A stretch of 64,000 bases of DNA, taken from contig NC_134675.1 in NCBI RefSeq assembly GCF_030463565.1, forward strand, positions 12,173,862 to 12,237,861, read 5' to 3'. The translations under genes were made by a program, and so were the position numbers. Under the pieces are notes generated by a model, which was given only the letters and a program-made list of their open reading frames with translations, searched no databases and was not told where the DNA came from. This document shows positions 11,118 to 22,224 of the stretch, piece by piece; the first letter of the stretch is position 1, and every line of letters begins with the position of its first letter. The DNA comes from Pelecanus crispus. Taxonomy: Eukaryota > Chordata > Aves > Pelecaniformes > Pelecanidae.

Positions 11118-11170
11118 GTGCTCCCCATCATCCTGCCGTGCTCCCCATCATCCTGCCATGCTCCCCACCA
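11118..11170. repeat. Tandem repeat, ~20-base unit, 2.6 copies
   Basis: A unit of the form tgctccccatcatcctgccg is repeated with little change at the upstream edge of the glycosyltransferase remnant. From about 11295 to 11535 the DNA is also rich in degenerate gtgcagtg words, suggesting an old minisatellite. Confidence 0.65.
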
Positions 11171-11574
11171 GAGGCTGCAGCCTCCTCCCTCCAGCCCTGG
11201 GGCACCATAGCATCCATTCCCCGAGCCCTGAGGGCGCTAGGGCTGTGGGGCAGGCTGTTCCCCTGCACGGAGAGAGGCAGGTCCCTGGCAGGAGGTGAAG
11301 TGCAGTGAGGGGTGCCCTGGGATGCGGCCTGCAGTGGGGTGCTCTGCAGTTTGCAGATTGGGGGGTACATGGGAAGGCATTGGAGGTGCAGTGGGAGACA
11401 GCGGCAGGCAGTACTGGGAACTGGTGGGGTTAGACTGAGAGTGCAATGGGGTGCGTAGAGTGCAGCGAGATCGCAGTGCGAGCGCGTTTGAGTGCAGTAG
11501 GGTGGCAGTGGGGGCAGTGAGAATGCAGCGGGTGTGCCGGGATCGCGGGCCGGGCTAGAGTGACAGCTCGGCAG

Positions 11575-11760
11575 CCAATAGGACATCAAGGAGGAGAGGC
11601 AGGGGCGGGGTCAGGTCGAGGTCTTACAGTCAGTGGGGTAGCTGAGGGTCACTACCCAATCGCAGAGGCTGCGGCGGAGCAAACGCGAAGCGGCCAATCA
11701 TGCAGCGGGGAGGGGCAGGGTGAGAGCGGGGGGGGGGGGGGGGCTCCCCTGTGACGTCAC
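11575..11760. promoter_or_regulatory. CpG promoter-like block with three CCAAT boxes and a CRE
   Basis: CCAAT occurs at 11575-11579, 11656-11660 and 11694-11698, a GC box at about 11602-11611, and a full palindromic GTGACGTCAC at 11751-11760, with a G13-plus run between. NF-Y and CREB/ATF sites at this spacing are typical of a housekeeping promoter. No intact gene starts here on either strand. It may have served the glycosyltransferase now decayed to its left. Confidence 0.45.
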
Positions 11761-12209
11761 GAGAAGGGGATCCACCGGTGGGGTGGGCCCCCGGCCCAAT
11801 CCAGCCTGCCCCAGGGCTGGGGCATCACCACACCCTGGGGCGGAGATTGACCCCCCCTCAGAACAGGGGGTCACCACCTCAGTGCAAAGGAGGTGAGCCC
11901 CCCCGCTGAGTGCTGCTTCCCCCCACTCCGGTGCAGGGGTGCTTGGAGTGGGCTGCTGGCCAGGCATGGGGGTGTCCTGCCAGGAGCACGCTATAGCATG
12001 CACACTGCATCCCCTGCCCTGCCCGAAAAGCACTGGACACAGCATAGCTTGGGATGCCCCCTGCCCCCCGCCCGCCAGCTTGGGCACAGGGGAGTGAAAG
12101 AGGGGCAGTGGGGTAGGGCTGGACCCCAGACCCTTTCTGGTGAGCCCCCGGCCCTGGGACGCAAGCAGGTGACCCGCACTGTCACCAGGTGGTTTCAGCG
12201 GGCCACCTG

Positions 12210-12246
12210 AAGAGATGAGATGAGAAGAGACGAGATGAGATGAGAC
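12210..12246. repeat. (GAGAT)n simple repeat
   Basis: agatgagatgagaagagacgagatgagatgagac runs directly into the truncated 5' end of the CR1 copy. Confidence 0.8.
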
Positions 12247-13895
12247 AGGTATTCAGCCCCCCTGAGCTGGAAGACAGGGATGGAGAGCAGAATGAAGCCC
12301 CCATAATCCAGGAGGAAGCAGTTAATGACCTGCTACACCACCTGGATGCTCACAAGTCTATGGGGCCGGATGGGATCCACCCGAGAGTACTGAGGGAGCT
12401 GGCAGGGGAGCTGGCAGAGGAGCTTGCCAAGCCACTTTCCATCATCTATCAGCAGTCCTGGTTAACAGGGGAGGTCCCTGATGACTGGAGGCTTGCCAAC
12501 ATGACTCCCATCTACAAGAAGGGCCGGAAGGAGGATCTGGGGAACTACAGGCCTGTCAGCCTGACCTCGGTGCCGGGAAAGATTATGGAGCGGTTCATCT
12601 TGAGTGCGCTCAGCAGGCATGTGCAGGTCAACCAAGGGATCAGGCCCAGCCAGCATGGGTTCATGAAAGGCAGGTCCTGCTTGACCAACCTGATCTCCTT
12701 CTATGACCGGTGACCCGCCTAGTGGATAAGGGAAAGGCTGTGGATGTCATCTACCTGGATTTCAGTACAGCCTTTGACACTGTCTCCCACAGCATTCTCC
12801 TTGGGAAGCTGGCAGCTCATGGCTTGGATGGGCATACTCTTTGCTGAGTAAAAAACTGGCTGGATGGCTGGGCCCAGAGAGTAGTGGTGAATGGAGTTAA
12901 GTCCAGTTGGCGACCGGTCACGAGTGGTGTTCCCCAGGGATCAGTTTTGGGGCCAGTTTTGTTTAATATCTTTATCAATGATCTGGATGAGGGGATTGAG
13001 TGCACCCTCAGTAAGTTTGCAGATGACACCAACTTGGGTGGGAGTGTCGATCTGCTGGAGGGTAGGATGGCCCTGCAGAGGGATCTGGATAGGCTGGATC
13101 GATGGGCCAAGGCCAACTGTATGAGGTTCAACAAGGCCAAGTGCTGGGTCCTGCACTTCGGGCACAACAACCCCATGCAACGCTACAGGCTTGGGGAAGA
13201 GTGGCTGGAAAGCTGCCCAGCAGAAAAGGACCTGGGGGTGTTGGTGGACAGCCAGCTGAACATGAGCCAGCAGTGTGCTCAGGTGGCCAAGAAGGCCAAC
13301 AGCATCCTGGCTTGTATCAGGAACAGTGTGGCCAGCAGGAGCAGGGAGGTGATTGTCCCCCTGTACTCGGCGCTGGTGAGGCCGCACCTGGAATACTGTG
13401 TCCAGTTTTGGGCCCCTCAGTACAAGAAGGACATTGAGTTGCTGGAGTGTGTTCAGAAAAGGGCAACAAAGCTGGTGAAGGGTCTGGGGAACAAGTCTTA
13501 TGAGGAGTGGCTGAGGGAACTGAGGTTGTTTAGCCTGGAGAAGAGGAGGCTGAGGGGAGACCTTATCGCTCTCTACAACTACCTGAGAGGAGGTTGTAGT
13601 GAGATGGGTGTTGGTCTCTTCTCCCAAGTAGTTAGCAATAGGACAAGAGGAAATGGGCTCAAGCTGTGTCAGGGGAGGTTTAGATTGGATATTAGGAAAA
13701 ATTTCTTTACGGAAAGGGTGGTCAAGAATTGGAACAGGCTGCACAGAGAGGTGGTGGAGCCACCATCCCTGGAAGTGTTCAAAAAACGGGTAGATGTGGC
13801 ACTTTGGGACATGGTTTAGTAGACATGGTGGTGTTGAGTTGATGGTTGGACTGATGATCTTAGAGATCCTTTCCAACCTTAATGATTCCTAGTTT
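12247..13895 (+). mobile_element. CR1 LINE, 5'-truncated, reverse transcriptase half
   Basis: The encoded reverse transcriptase shows HKSMGPDGIHPRVLRELA, the NYRPVSLTSVPGKIMER block, [39 protein letters not shown] and the long C-terminal CR1 domain through RDIRK-like segments to about 13819. The frame is open over 12240-12713 and again over 12884-13819. Between them are a small frame shift after FYDR and a stop, so it is an inactive copy. The 3' end at about 13895 carries gatccttccaacc-like sequence but only a weak tail. The endonuclease part is missing, as in most bird copies. Confidence 0.9.
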
Positions 13896-13962
13896 TTACA
13901 TTCATTAAAAATAATCCAGCCACCAAGCCAGGAAACACAAAATTGCTACTCTACCCTTAATT

Positions 13963-14061
13963 GGTTTAGTAGTGGACTTGGTAATGTTAGGTTAATGGTT
14001 GGACTGGATGATCTTAAAGGTCTTTTCCAACCTAAATGATTCTATGATTCTGTGATTCTAT
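13963..14061 (+). mobile_element. CR1 3' end fragment
   Basis: About 100 bases of CR1 3' UTR (ggactggatgatcttaaagg, then tccaacctaaatg) end in the family's attctatgattctg tail. It is a separate short copy abutting the reversed CR1 on its right. Confidence 0.85.
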
Positions 14062-14063
14062 TT

Positions 14064-15960
14064 CAGTCAGAAGGGACCTACAACGATCATCTAGTCCAAC
14101 TGCCTGACCAATTCAGGGCTGACCAAAAGTTAAACATAGTACTAAGGGCATTGTCCAAATGCCTCTTAAACACTGACAGGCACGGGGCATTGACCACCTC
14201 TCTAGGAAGCCTGTTCCAGTGTTTGACCACCCTCTTGGTAAAGAAATGCTTCCTAATGTCAAGTCTGAACCTCCCCTGACACAGCTTTGAACCATTCCCA
14301 CGCATCCTGTCACTGGATACCAGGGAGAAGAGATCAGCACCTCCCTCTCCACTTCCCCTCCTCAGGAAGCTGGAGAGAGCAATGAGGTCGCCCCTCAGCC
14401 TCCTTCTCTCCAAACTAGATAAACCCAAAGTCCTTAGCTGCTCCTCATAGGACGTGCCTTCCAGCCCTTTCACCAGCTTTGTCGCCCTCCTCTGGACGCA
14501 TTCAAGGACCTTAACATCCTTCTTAAATTGTGGGGCCCAGAACTGCACGCAATACTCAAGGTGAGGCCGCACCAACACTAAATACAGCAGGATAATCACC
14601 TCTTTTGTCTGGCTGGTTATACTGTGTTTGATGCACCTCAGGATGCGGTTTGCCCTCTTGGCTGCCAGGGCACACTGTTGACTCATGTTGAGCCTGCTGT
14701 CAACCAGCACCCCCAGATCCCTTTCTGCAGGGCTGTTCTCCAGCCACTCCTCTCCCAATTTATACTTGTGCCCGGCATTACTCCGTCCTAGGTGCCGAAT
14801 CCAGCATTTGTTCTTGTTAAATTTCATGCCATTGATGATTGCCCAATGCTCCAATCTATCTAGATCCCTCTGCAAGACCTCTTGTGCCTTGAGAGAGTCA
14901 ACAGCACCTCCCAGTTTGGTATCATCATCAAACTTGCTAATGGTGCGTTCAACTCCTGCATCCAGATCATTGATAAAAATATTGAACAGGACTGGCCCTA
15001 GAATTGAGCCCTGAGGAACACCACTGGTGACTGGTCACCAGCCAGATGTAGCCCCATTCACTACAACCCTTTGAGCCCTGCCCTTCAGCTAGTTCTTCGC
15101 CCAGCACACCGTGTACCTGCTCATCCCACAGTTGGACAACTTGTCCAGAAGGATGCTGTGAGGGACGGTATCAAAAGCCTTACTAAAATCCAGAAAAAGT
15201 ACATCCACCGCCTTCCCTTCATCCACTAGGCGGGTGACCTTATCATAGAAGGATATCAAATTAGTTAAACAGAACTTTCCCTTTGTGAACCCATGTTGAC
15301 TGTGCCTGATGATTGCATTGTCCTTTAAATGGCTTTCAATAGCACCCGGTATGATCTTCTCCATAATTTTTCCAGGAACTGAGGTTGGACTAACAGGTCT
15401 GTAGTTTCCTGGGTCTTCCCTAGTGCCCTTCTTGTAAATTGGAATAATGTTGGCTAGCTTCCAGTCAGCAGGGACCTCCCCAGACCTTTGGTAGATGATT
15501 GAGAGGGGTCCTGCCATAACATCCGCTAGCTCCTTCGGTACTCTGGGATGAATCCCAACAGGCCCCATGGACTTGTGATACAGCTGGTCCCTTACAATTT
15601 CAGTGTCCACAAATGGAACGTCACTGTTCCTGCAGTCATGGTCCTCCGACTCAGGGGACTGGCAGCCTAAGGTCAGTCAGTGTTATTAAAGATTGAGGCA
15701 AAAAACACATTGAATGCCTCTGCTGTTTCTTCATCCCTAGTAGTCAGATGACCATCTTCAACAAGTATTGGTCCAATGTTTTCTTTAGACCTCCTCTTGC
15801 TATTAACATACTTAAAAAAGCCCTTCTTGTTATCTGAATCAACACTGGCCAGTTTCAACTCTAGTTGAGCTTTGGCCTTTCATGTCTTCTCCCTGCATAT
15901 ACAAACCACAGCTTGCTTCCAGATTGCACTTGTTCCGAGTCCTTTTAATTTTAGCCAAAA
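14064..15960 (-). mobile_element. CR1 LINE, 5'-truncated, reverse orientation, different subfamily
   Basis: Read on the minus strand it encodes a CR1 reverse transcriptase. KRRSKENIGPILVEDGHLTT (about 15800), KSMGPVGIHPRVPKELA, NYRPVSPTSVPGKIMEKII, LDFSKAFDTVPHSILLDKL, and then the C-terminal domain with [19 protein letters not shown] and the [10 protein letters not shown] block follow in order. The 3' tail at 14064 (gttgtaggtcccttctgact on the minus strand) is of another subfamily than the plus-strand copy. The longest open stretch is 262 codons. Several stops and shifts break it. The 5' limit near 15960 is approximate. Confidence 0.9.
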
Positions 15961-18900
15961 TACTCCTCCTAGAAATGTGAAGCCCTGGGTTTTATCCCTG
16001 GAGGTGGTGAAGCATCTTTATATAAAGTAAGAATAAACTGTAATATTCCCCTTGGTGTAGGCACCACTCACACTCCAACAGGAAGATTCAATGTGTTTTC
16101 TTTAATACGGCTTCCGTTGAGAGCACTGTTCATACATAACAACATACTGCTTAGCACTTGGTTCTCTCAAGGGAAATTTCAGTGGTGGTATTTGAGTGGG
16201 GGAAATGGTTTTTATGAGAAAACTTTAATCTGCAAGCCATAAAGGGAACGGTGGCTTTGCATCCCATGGAAAATGTTCTCAGCCTCCACTAACGTGGTTT
16301 TATCTTCCTCTGCAGGCTTGCTTCTTAAGATAAATTTATCCAGGATTGCATTTGGTGTAACAATTTGATTTCTGTTGGTGTGAGGCTGATTTCTCACAAG
16401 AGTAACTGCCTTAATTTCCTACCACTTGACAGCAAGCACAGCTGCACTTTGTACTTGGAGACTTTGTTCTCACATTCACGGTCTACAAGACATCCTTCCC
16501 CTGCTCGCCAGCCATGATGCGCTGAGGCTGCTCCTTCAGCCTGGCATCCCTCTGTGTTGATATATGGGCACTGGATGTCTGCTCTGGGGCTAGAAACGCT
16601 TGACTTCCTTGTCCTAACACAAAAAGCAAAGGCTTGCAGGATACGCAGGTCCTACCCCAAGACTCATCCAAAGGAGACAGGTCCAGGTCGCAGTGCTCTG
16701 GTGCGTCCCTGGACACCCCCAAAGTCTCATTGCTACAGCAATGCCTCAAAGTTGGCATTGCAAAATTATTTGCAATTTTACACTGTTGCCAAGATCTTCC
16801 TCAAAGCCTTTTTAGGGGTTGTTTTGCTCTGGTTTTCCATGTAACTTCATCCTCTTTCCCGTGCTCTTCAGTTTGACACAGCTCCCCTCCTTGAGGAGTG
16901 CCCTTTCCTATCTGTTCTCCCGTTCCTTGGCCGTGATGACCCTGCAAATCTCGTTAAAGGACGCGTTCATTTACTGGAAGTCTCCAGCATGCTGCTCTGA
17001 GCATTTCTCGTGCTGTCTGCAGGCGCTATGCCCTCCTGGCTGCTCTATTAATTTCTTTTAGCAAGCTCCCTGATTTCTGTGCAGTTCCCTTGATGAAGTT
17101 AAACACAGCTCAAGTGGCTTTTCCGCTCGGCAGAGCAGCTCTTCAACAGCCCTCTTCTAAATTGCTGGGGATAAAGTCCCAAGTCCGGCCCCCCTGCGGG
17201 TTCCCCCACCAGTGTCTCCAAGAAATTCAATTACCAGCGGCTAAAAATTGTGGTGCTTTGCATCACCGCCACATTTGCCCAGTCTCCTGTGCTACAGTGT
17301 CCCCCCTTCCCTGTCCGCTGCTTCCCCCCAGCATGCGACCGTGGCAGCTGCTGTTTGTCCCTTGACACAGCACCCCTGTGATGCTCTGGTCCCTGCGGGT
17401 ACAGCTAAGCCATTTGTCCTTCAGCTCCATGGCCCGTGCACCCATACCCTCATGCAAAATTGTGCATCCCCTGCCACCCTGCTGCTTTCTCACACTTCCA
17501 GGCACTGTGGCACAGGGTGCCACTGGGGCAATGATGGTTCCTGATGCCCTGGGTCCATCCCAGATCCCCTTGTCCCTGCTCTGGGCTGTCATGCTCAGCT
17601 CTGTCCCAGATGCATGGGACAGGTACCTGCAGCATGGTGCTGCCCCAGTGGAGGGACCTGGAGAGATGCCCCATGGCAGGAGTAATGCAGGAGCATGCAC
17701 TGGGGCTGGGCTTGCTCTGTAGCTCCCACCTGGCCCTTGCCCAGCACCCTCCACACTGGGGCTGAAGCTGTGAGGTGTCCCTAACATGGGACGAGGGCTG
17801 GGGATGACAGCAGGAGGGTGACACACAGGGCTAGGAGATGGGGGAGAAGGAAGGGTGACCAAACAGGGTCTTCGTGGGTTACACCGGGAGAAACCAGGTC
17901 CCTTTGCCTGCTCAGAGCTGCTCCCCCCAGGCTGGCTGCGGCCGGGCTGCTGGCTGCGGGGCTGAGGGGTGGCCAGGGACAGAGCAGGGCAGGTGGCTCC
18001 AGTGCCTGTGGTCTGTGCAGCAGTGCCAACCGTGAGTGATGGATGGGTCTGCATGGGGAGGGTAGTCAAGGCTTGCTACTCTGATGAGAAACTCAAGTGA
18101 CTGCAGGGTGCACCAAGCAAATTGCAAAAGAAGAGAGTAGCTGTGCCATTCTCCCAGCCTTTCATCATCTCCAGAGTGGCACAGTGACAGCTGTGCCTGG
18201 CCAGGGAGCAAGCTCTGGCTGCACCCACAGCAGGATTTACATTGACTGTGGTGGAAAGACCTCTTTTCACTGGGGCCCGGCAGCAGAGCGAGCAGGAGGG
18301 GGGGCAAGGACCTCCGGGGCAGCAGTGGGGGATCTGCTGCCTCTGGCCATGGAGCTTCATGAGGATGCAGGGAATGCTGGACAAAATGCCAAGGCAGGGA
18401 CAGAGCAGGATGGTGCATCCCTCCCTATACACCTGTCCCTGCACCCTGCAGAGATAATGCCATCCTTGGGGTCTCATCGCACAGGGACCACCAAATCCCA
18501 GGCAACCGAGCTGGTGGCACCAACAGCCATACTGCCACACACACCTCACAGCCCTCAGGGCTAGCAAGGGGCACTGTACTCTCCTGCACCCAGAGAGACC
18601 CCAAAGGCTGGGACCTCTCGCCAGCCCCCGCCTGCTGCTGCCTGTTTGGGCGTGGGCGGGCAGGGAGAGGAGGAGGGATGATGGGTCCTGCCTGCGTGCA
18701 CACAGCCCGCTGCAGGGCTCAATAATTCAGGCCTGACACATTAAAGTTGCATGGCGTGCAATTGCTGTCTGCAATGACAGACTGCATCAGGGCCACTGGC
18801 AGACATGGTCAGGCAGCAGTGGCAGGGCCTGGCAGCCCCACAGGGAGGCAGAGCATCCCTGCAGTGGGAGTTAGGGGTGGGAGGAAGTTGTGGGGGGAAG

Positions 18901-21900
18901 CATGGTCCTGGCCTTTGGGATACCCATTTCCATGAAGCATGTGTCAGAGCAGGGAACACCGGCCCAATGGCACTGACAGCCCAGCAGGCAGGATGGGGCT
19001 GGGACACAGTAGGCTGAACCATGGCGATGCTGTCCCCAGGGCCACCTCCCTCTCCTGCATCGCCTGTGTCCCCTGCAGCCTCCCTGGCAGGATAGAAGCC
19101 AAGGCGGCTTGTGCTGCCCCAGGCACCTTCCTGGCTGTGTCTGCCCCCACATCCCTGCAGCCACCCGCCCTAGTGGGGCTCAAATCCCCCTATCCCTCCC
19201 CAGCATCGAGGAAGCGAAGCTCTTCACCAGCTGTTCAGGGAGTCTGTTGCCATGGGGATGTCAGATGTACCTGATTGTTATAGGGACACTGTTGCCATGG
19301 TTATGCAGTTGCTGTGCCTGGCAGAGGCAGGGATGGAGCATCAGGAAGGCTGTTTGCATGGGGGGGGGGGGGGGGGGGGGGTAGGAGTCGCAGGGACCCC
19401 AGTTCTCTGGAGTGGGGGAAAGGAATAGTCCAGCCTTCACCCCAAGCGTATCCCCGCAGGGCCGAGGGTGGAGATTATGGGGAATGCACTGGTAAAGCTC
19501 ACCCAGCCCCATAGGGGTGGACAGGCTGGTGCTCTTGACCCCACAATGAAGGGGAGGTAGCTGAGGGGACCCGGGGGCTCCCATGGGGTGTCCCAGCACA
19601 CTCCCAGTGAGGCTTGGTGGGAGAGACAGTGCTGCACACCCTGTGCTGGGTGTCCCACGGGAGAGAGCAACTTTACCATGCTTGGTGCCAGGAGCACTGA
19701 GCAAAAACCTCTCAGTCCTGCAAGAAGGCCCTGCCCGTCCTGTACTTGCACCCCACCTTGATGCCCCCCCAGGCTGTGCCAGCCTCCTGGGCAGAGGGAT
19801 GGGCTTCTGCCCTGCTGGGGCTGGGTGGGGGAAGTGGGGAGGGGGATTCCCAGCTCCCAGCAGGCAGCCTGTGGGCCCTGGGGGATGAGCTGGGCTGGCA
19901 CAGAGTGCCTGGATCCCCTCCAGCACTGCTTGGCCAGGCTCCCTCCCCAGCAGTGTGCTCAGCCACTTGGCCTGTCCTTGAGATGAAAAATGCAGTCGTG
20001 AGTTTAATTAAAACAAGAGGGAGAGCTGAGCTGCCCCAGCAGCCTGGAGAAGCAGAGCTGGTGCATGGCTCCTCTGGGCTTCCCCAGGCTGCTCTGCCAG
20101 CTAAATCCCCTGCCCACCTCTGCCAGGACCCCCTGGGGGTCAGGACCTGCATGTGCCACCTGGCAGTGTCTGCCGTGGGGCAGGCCAGGGGCTGCGCAGC
20201 TGCTTGCAAGGGGAATGTGGCTCTGTTATTGTAGGGTCTACACAAACTCAGCAAACAGTGGGTTTGCACTTCAGCCCTGCAGCAGTGAGCCAGGGGATGT
20301 GGGAAGGGTAAGGATGCTGCGAGGAGTGCTGACCACTCCACAAAATTGGGGTGCTTGTGTGCAGGGCCACCTGCCAGGCTGGTGTGCACACCAGGGCAGC
20401 ACAAGCCCTGTGCTCAGCACGCACCGTGCTCCAGTGTGTTGCTGATGTGAAAGCTGAGCCCCTCATTCTCTGGGGGCTGCTACTGCTGGGAGGATGCAAT
20501 TGGACTTGGTGAAGTGAGAAACGTTTTTAATTAAAAAAAAAAAATCCTTAATAAGCCCCCTGGCCGGACCAGACAGGGCATTTGGCATGGCAGAGAAAGG
20601 GCCGGAGGATGAGCTCTCAGGGGGAGGAGGGTGGCGGGTGCAGGTCCCCCAGCCCCCTTGCACAGTGACTGGGGCTCCTGCCCAGCTGCCTGGGCTGCCT
20701 GGCACACCTCCACGCCAGACTGGCTCCCTGCAGCCATTGCCCCCTGCACAGCCCGGAGATGCAGGCAGCAAAGCCCTGAACCTGCCGCCATGGCCCTCGC
20801 CAGCTCACCCCTCTTTCTGCTCCTGCCTGCCCTGTCCCCGGTGTCCCCTTGGGCTGCCCCCACAGCTCCCTGAGCCCACCCGGCAGCTGGGGCCCAGCTC
20901 CCAAGCAGCAGGTTTAATTAGATTGCAATCCTATTACGGAGCTGCCCACCAGCAGTTGCTATCCCTGTTAGGCATCCAGTAAATCTCCCTGCACTTGGGT
21001 TCTGTCCCTGGGGTGCGGGGAGGGGGGCTGCTGGCAGGTGACTCTGCTGAGTCAGGATGTGACCACCAGGATGCAGAGCTTTGCTTGGGGACTCACCCCC
21101 GAAGATCCCTGCAGGGTTAGGAAGAGCCGGGAGGTTAGAGCAGTCCCCCGCAGGCGTGAGAAGGGGCAGTGGGGTTTCCCCTCTCCTCTCTGGTCCATCT
21201 TGCTGCCCCCAACGAGCTGCAGGGGCAGGGTGGAAACACCCCATCCTTGTGCCACATGCACAGCTCAGCTGTTTGCCACCACACCACAGTCATCACCAGT
21301 TCAGGTGGGTGCTGAGCCCGTGGGTCTGACCATGGGGGGGGGGGGGGGGGTGAGGAACAGGGTTGCCCCAACCAGATGGGGGGGTACAGGCCATGCAATG
21401 CCCCCTCCCAGTGATGCTCAGTGCCCTGCAGAGACAGGGCAGCTGCTCATGGCTGGTGGCACCAACAGAGACACAAGGTTGCCACTCCACTGCTCCTGGG
21501 TGGGTGCACCCACATGTGGGGCAGCAAGGGGGGCTGATTCAGGCAGTGGGGTGACATAACTGGGGCTGTGGGCTGCTGGGGATGTGGCCCCACGCATCGC
21601 CACAGCAGGCAGCACTGGGACCACTCCCCACTGGCAGCTTCCCTCAGGGCTATGGGCTCCCCACAGCCCTGCCGGCTTGGGGGGGACCCCAGCTGCCCTG
21701 GCACAGCACAGCTCCCCCTAGGTCAGGCATTAACAGCCATCTCACGAGAGCTCAGTACCATGGTGATGTCCTCCCAGCTCTGCAGCCTGTCCTGCAGTGA
21801 GCCAAATAGCTGGAGCCCCTGGACCCCCACCTCTTGCCAGCCACCTTGCTCCATGACAGATCTGCGTCAGCTCCAGAGCAGCCCACCGCAGAGTGGGAGC

Positions 21901-22224
21901 TCTTGCCACAGGACCCTGAGCGAGAGCAGGAGTCCATTGCTATTCCCCCCTCTGCACCCAGCCATGTCCCCTGGGCACCTCCATGGTCCTGCAAAGAGGG
22001 GAGTGTGGCCCCAGCTCAGCCTCGAGCCCTCCCCAGCTCTGCACCGAACTGAGCCGCAGCAACTCCTGGAGACAAGTTCAACCAGGCTGTAATTGCAAGA
22101 ACAGGGCAGCACAGGCGGCTGTGCGCCTGCCCGGAGGAGTCCTGGTGCTCCTGGGATGGGTGGCCAGCAAAGAGAGCAGGTGCTGGGCCCCATGGGGCTG
22201 CTGTCGATGACAGAGGAGTCAGCA
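15961..22224. other. Gene-free interval between CR1 and TMEM8B
   Basis: No stretch in any frame shows a recognisable domain, and the longer open frames have the Pro/Ala/Gly composition expected of GC-rich non-coding DNA. It holds long G runs at 19361-19381 and 21332-21350, which could form quadruplexes, and AT-rich islets with TTTAATTA words at 20007-20015, 20524-20550 and 20910-20920. These might be regulatory. Nothing else is seen. Confidence 0.6.
19246..19304 (+). promoter_or_regulatory. Pair of RFX X-box-like sites
   Basis: GTTGCCATGGGGAT at 19246 and GTTGCCATGGTTAT at 19291 share the same ten-base core 45 bases apart. The core is the left half of the RFX X-box (GTTGCCATGGCAAC) with an imperfect right half. 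The duplication is seen. RFX binding and any target gene are inference. Confidence 0.3.

Noticed and set aside
12941-13876. 311-codon minus-strand frame over the CR1
   Set aside because: It is the antisense shadow of the CR1 reverse transcriptase frame.
17263-20909. Several frames of 100-270 codons between CR1 and TMEM8B
   Set aside because: No conserved motif, no splice pattern giving a continuous product, and composition typical of GC-rich non-coding DNA.
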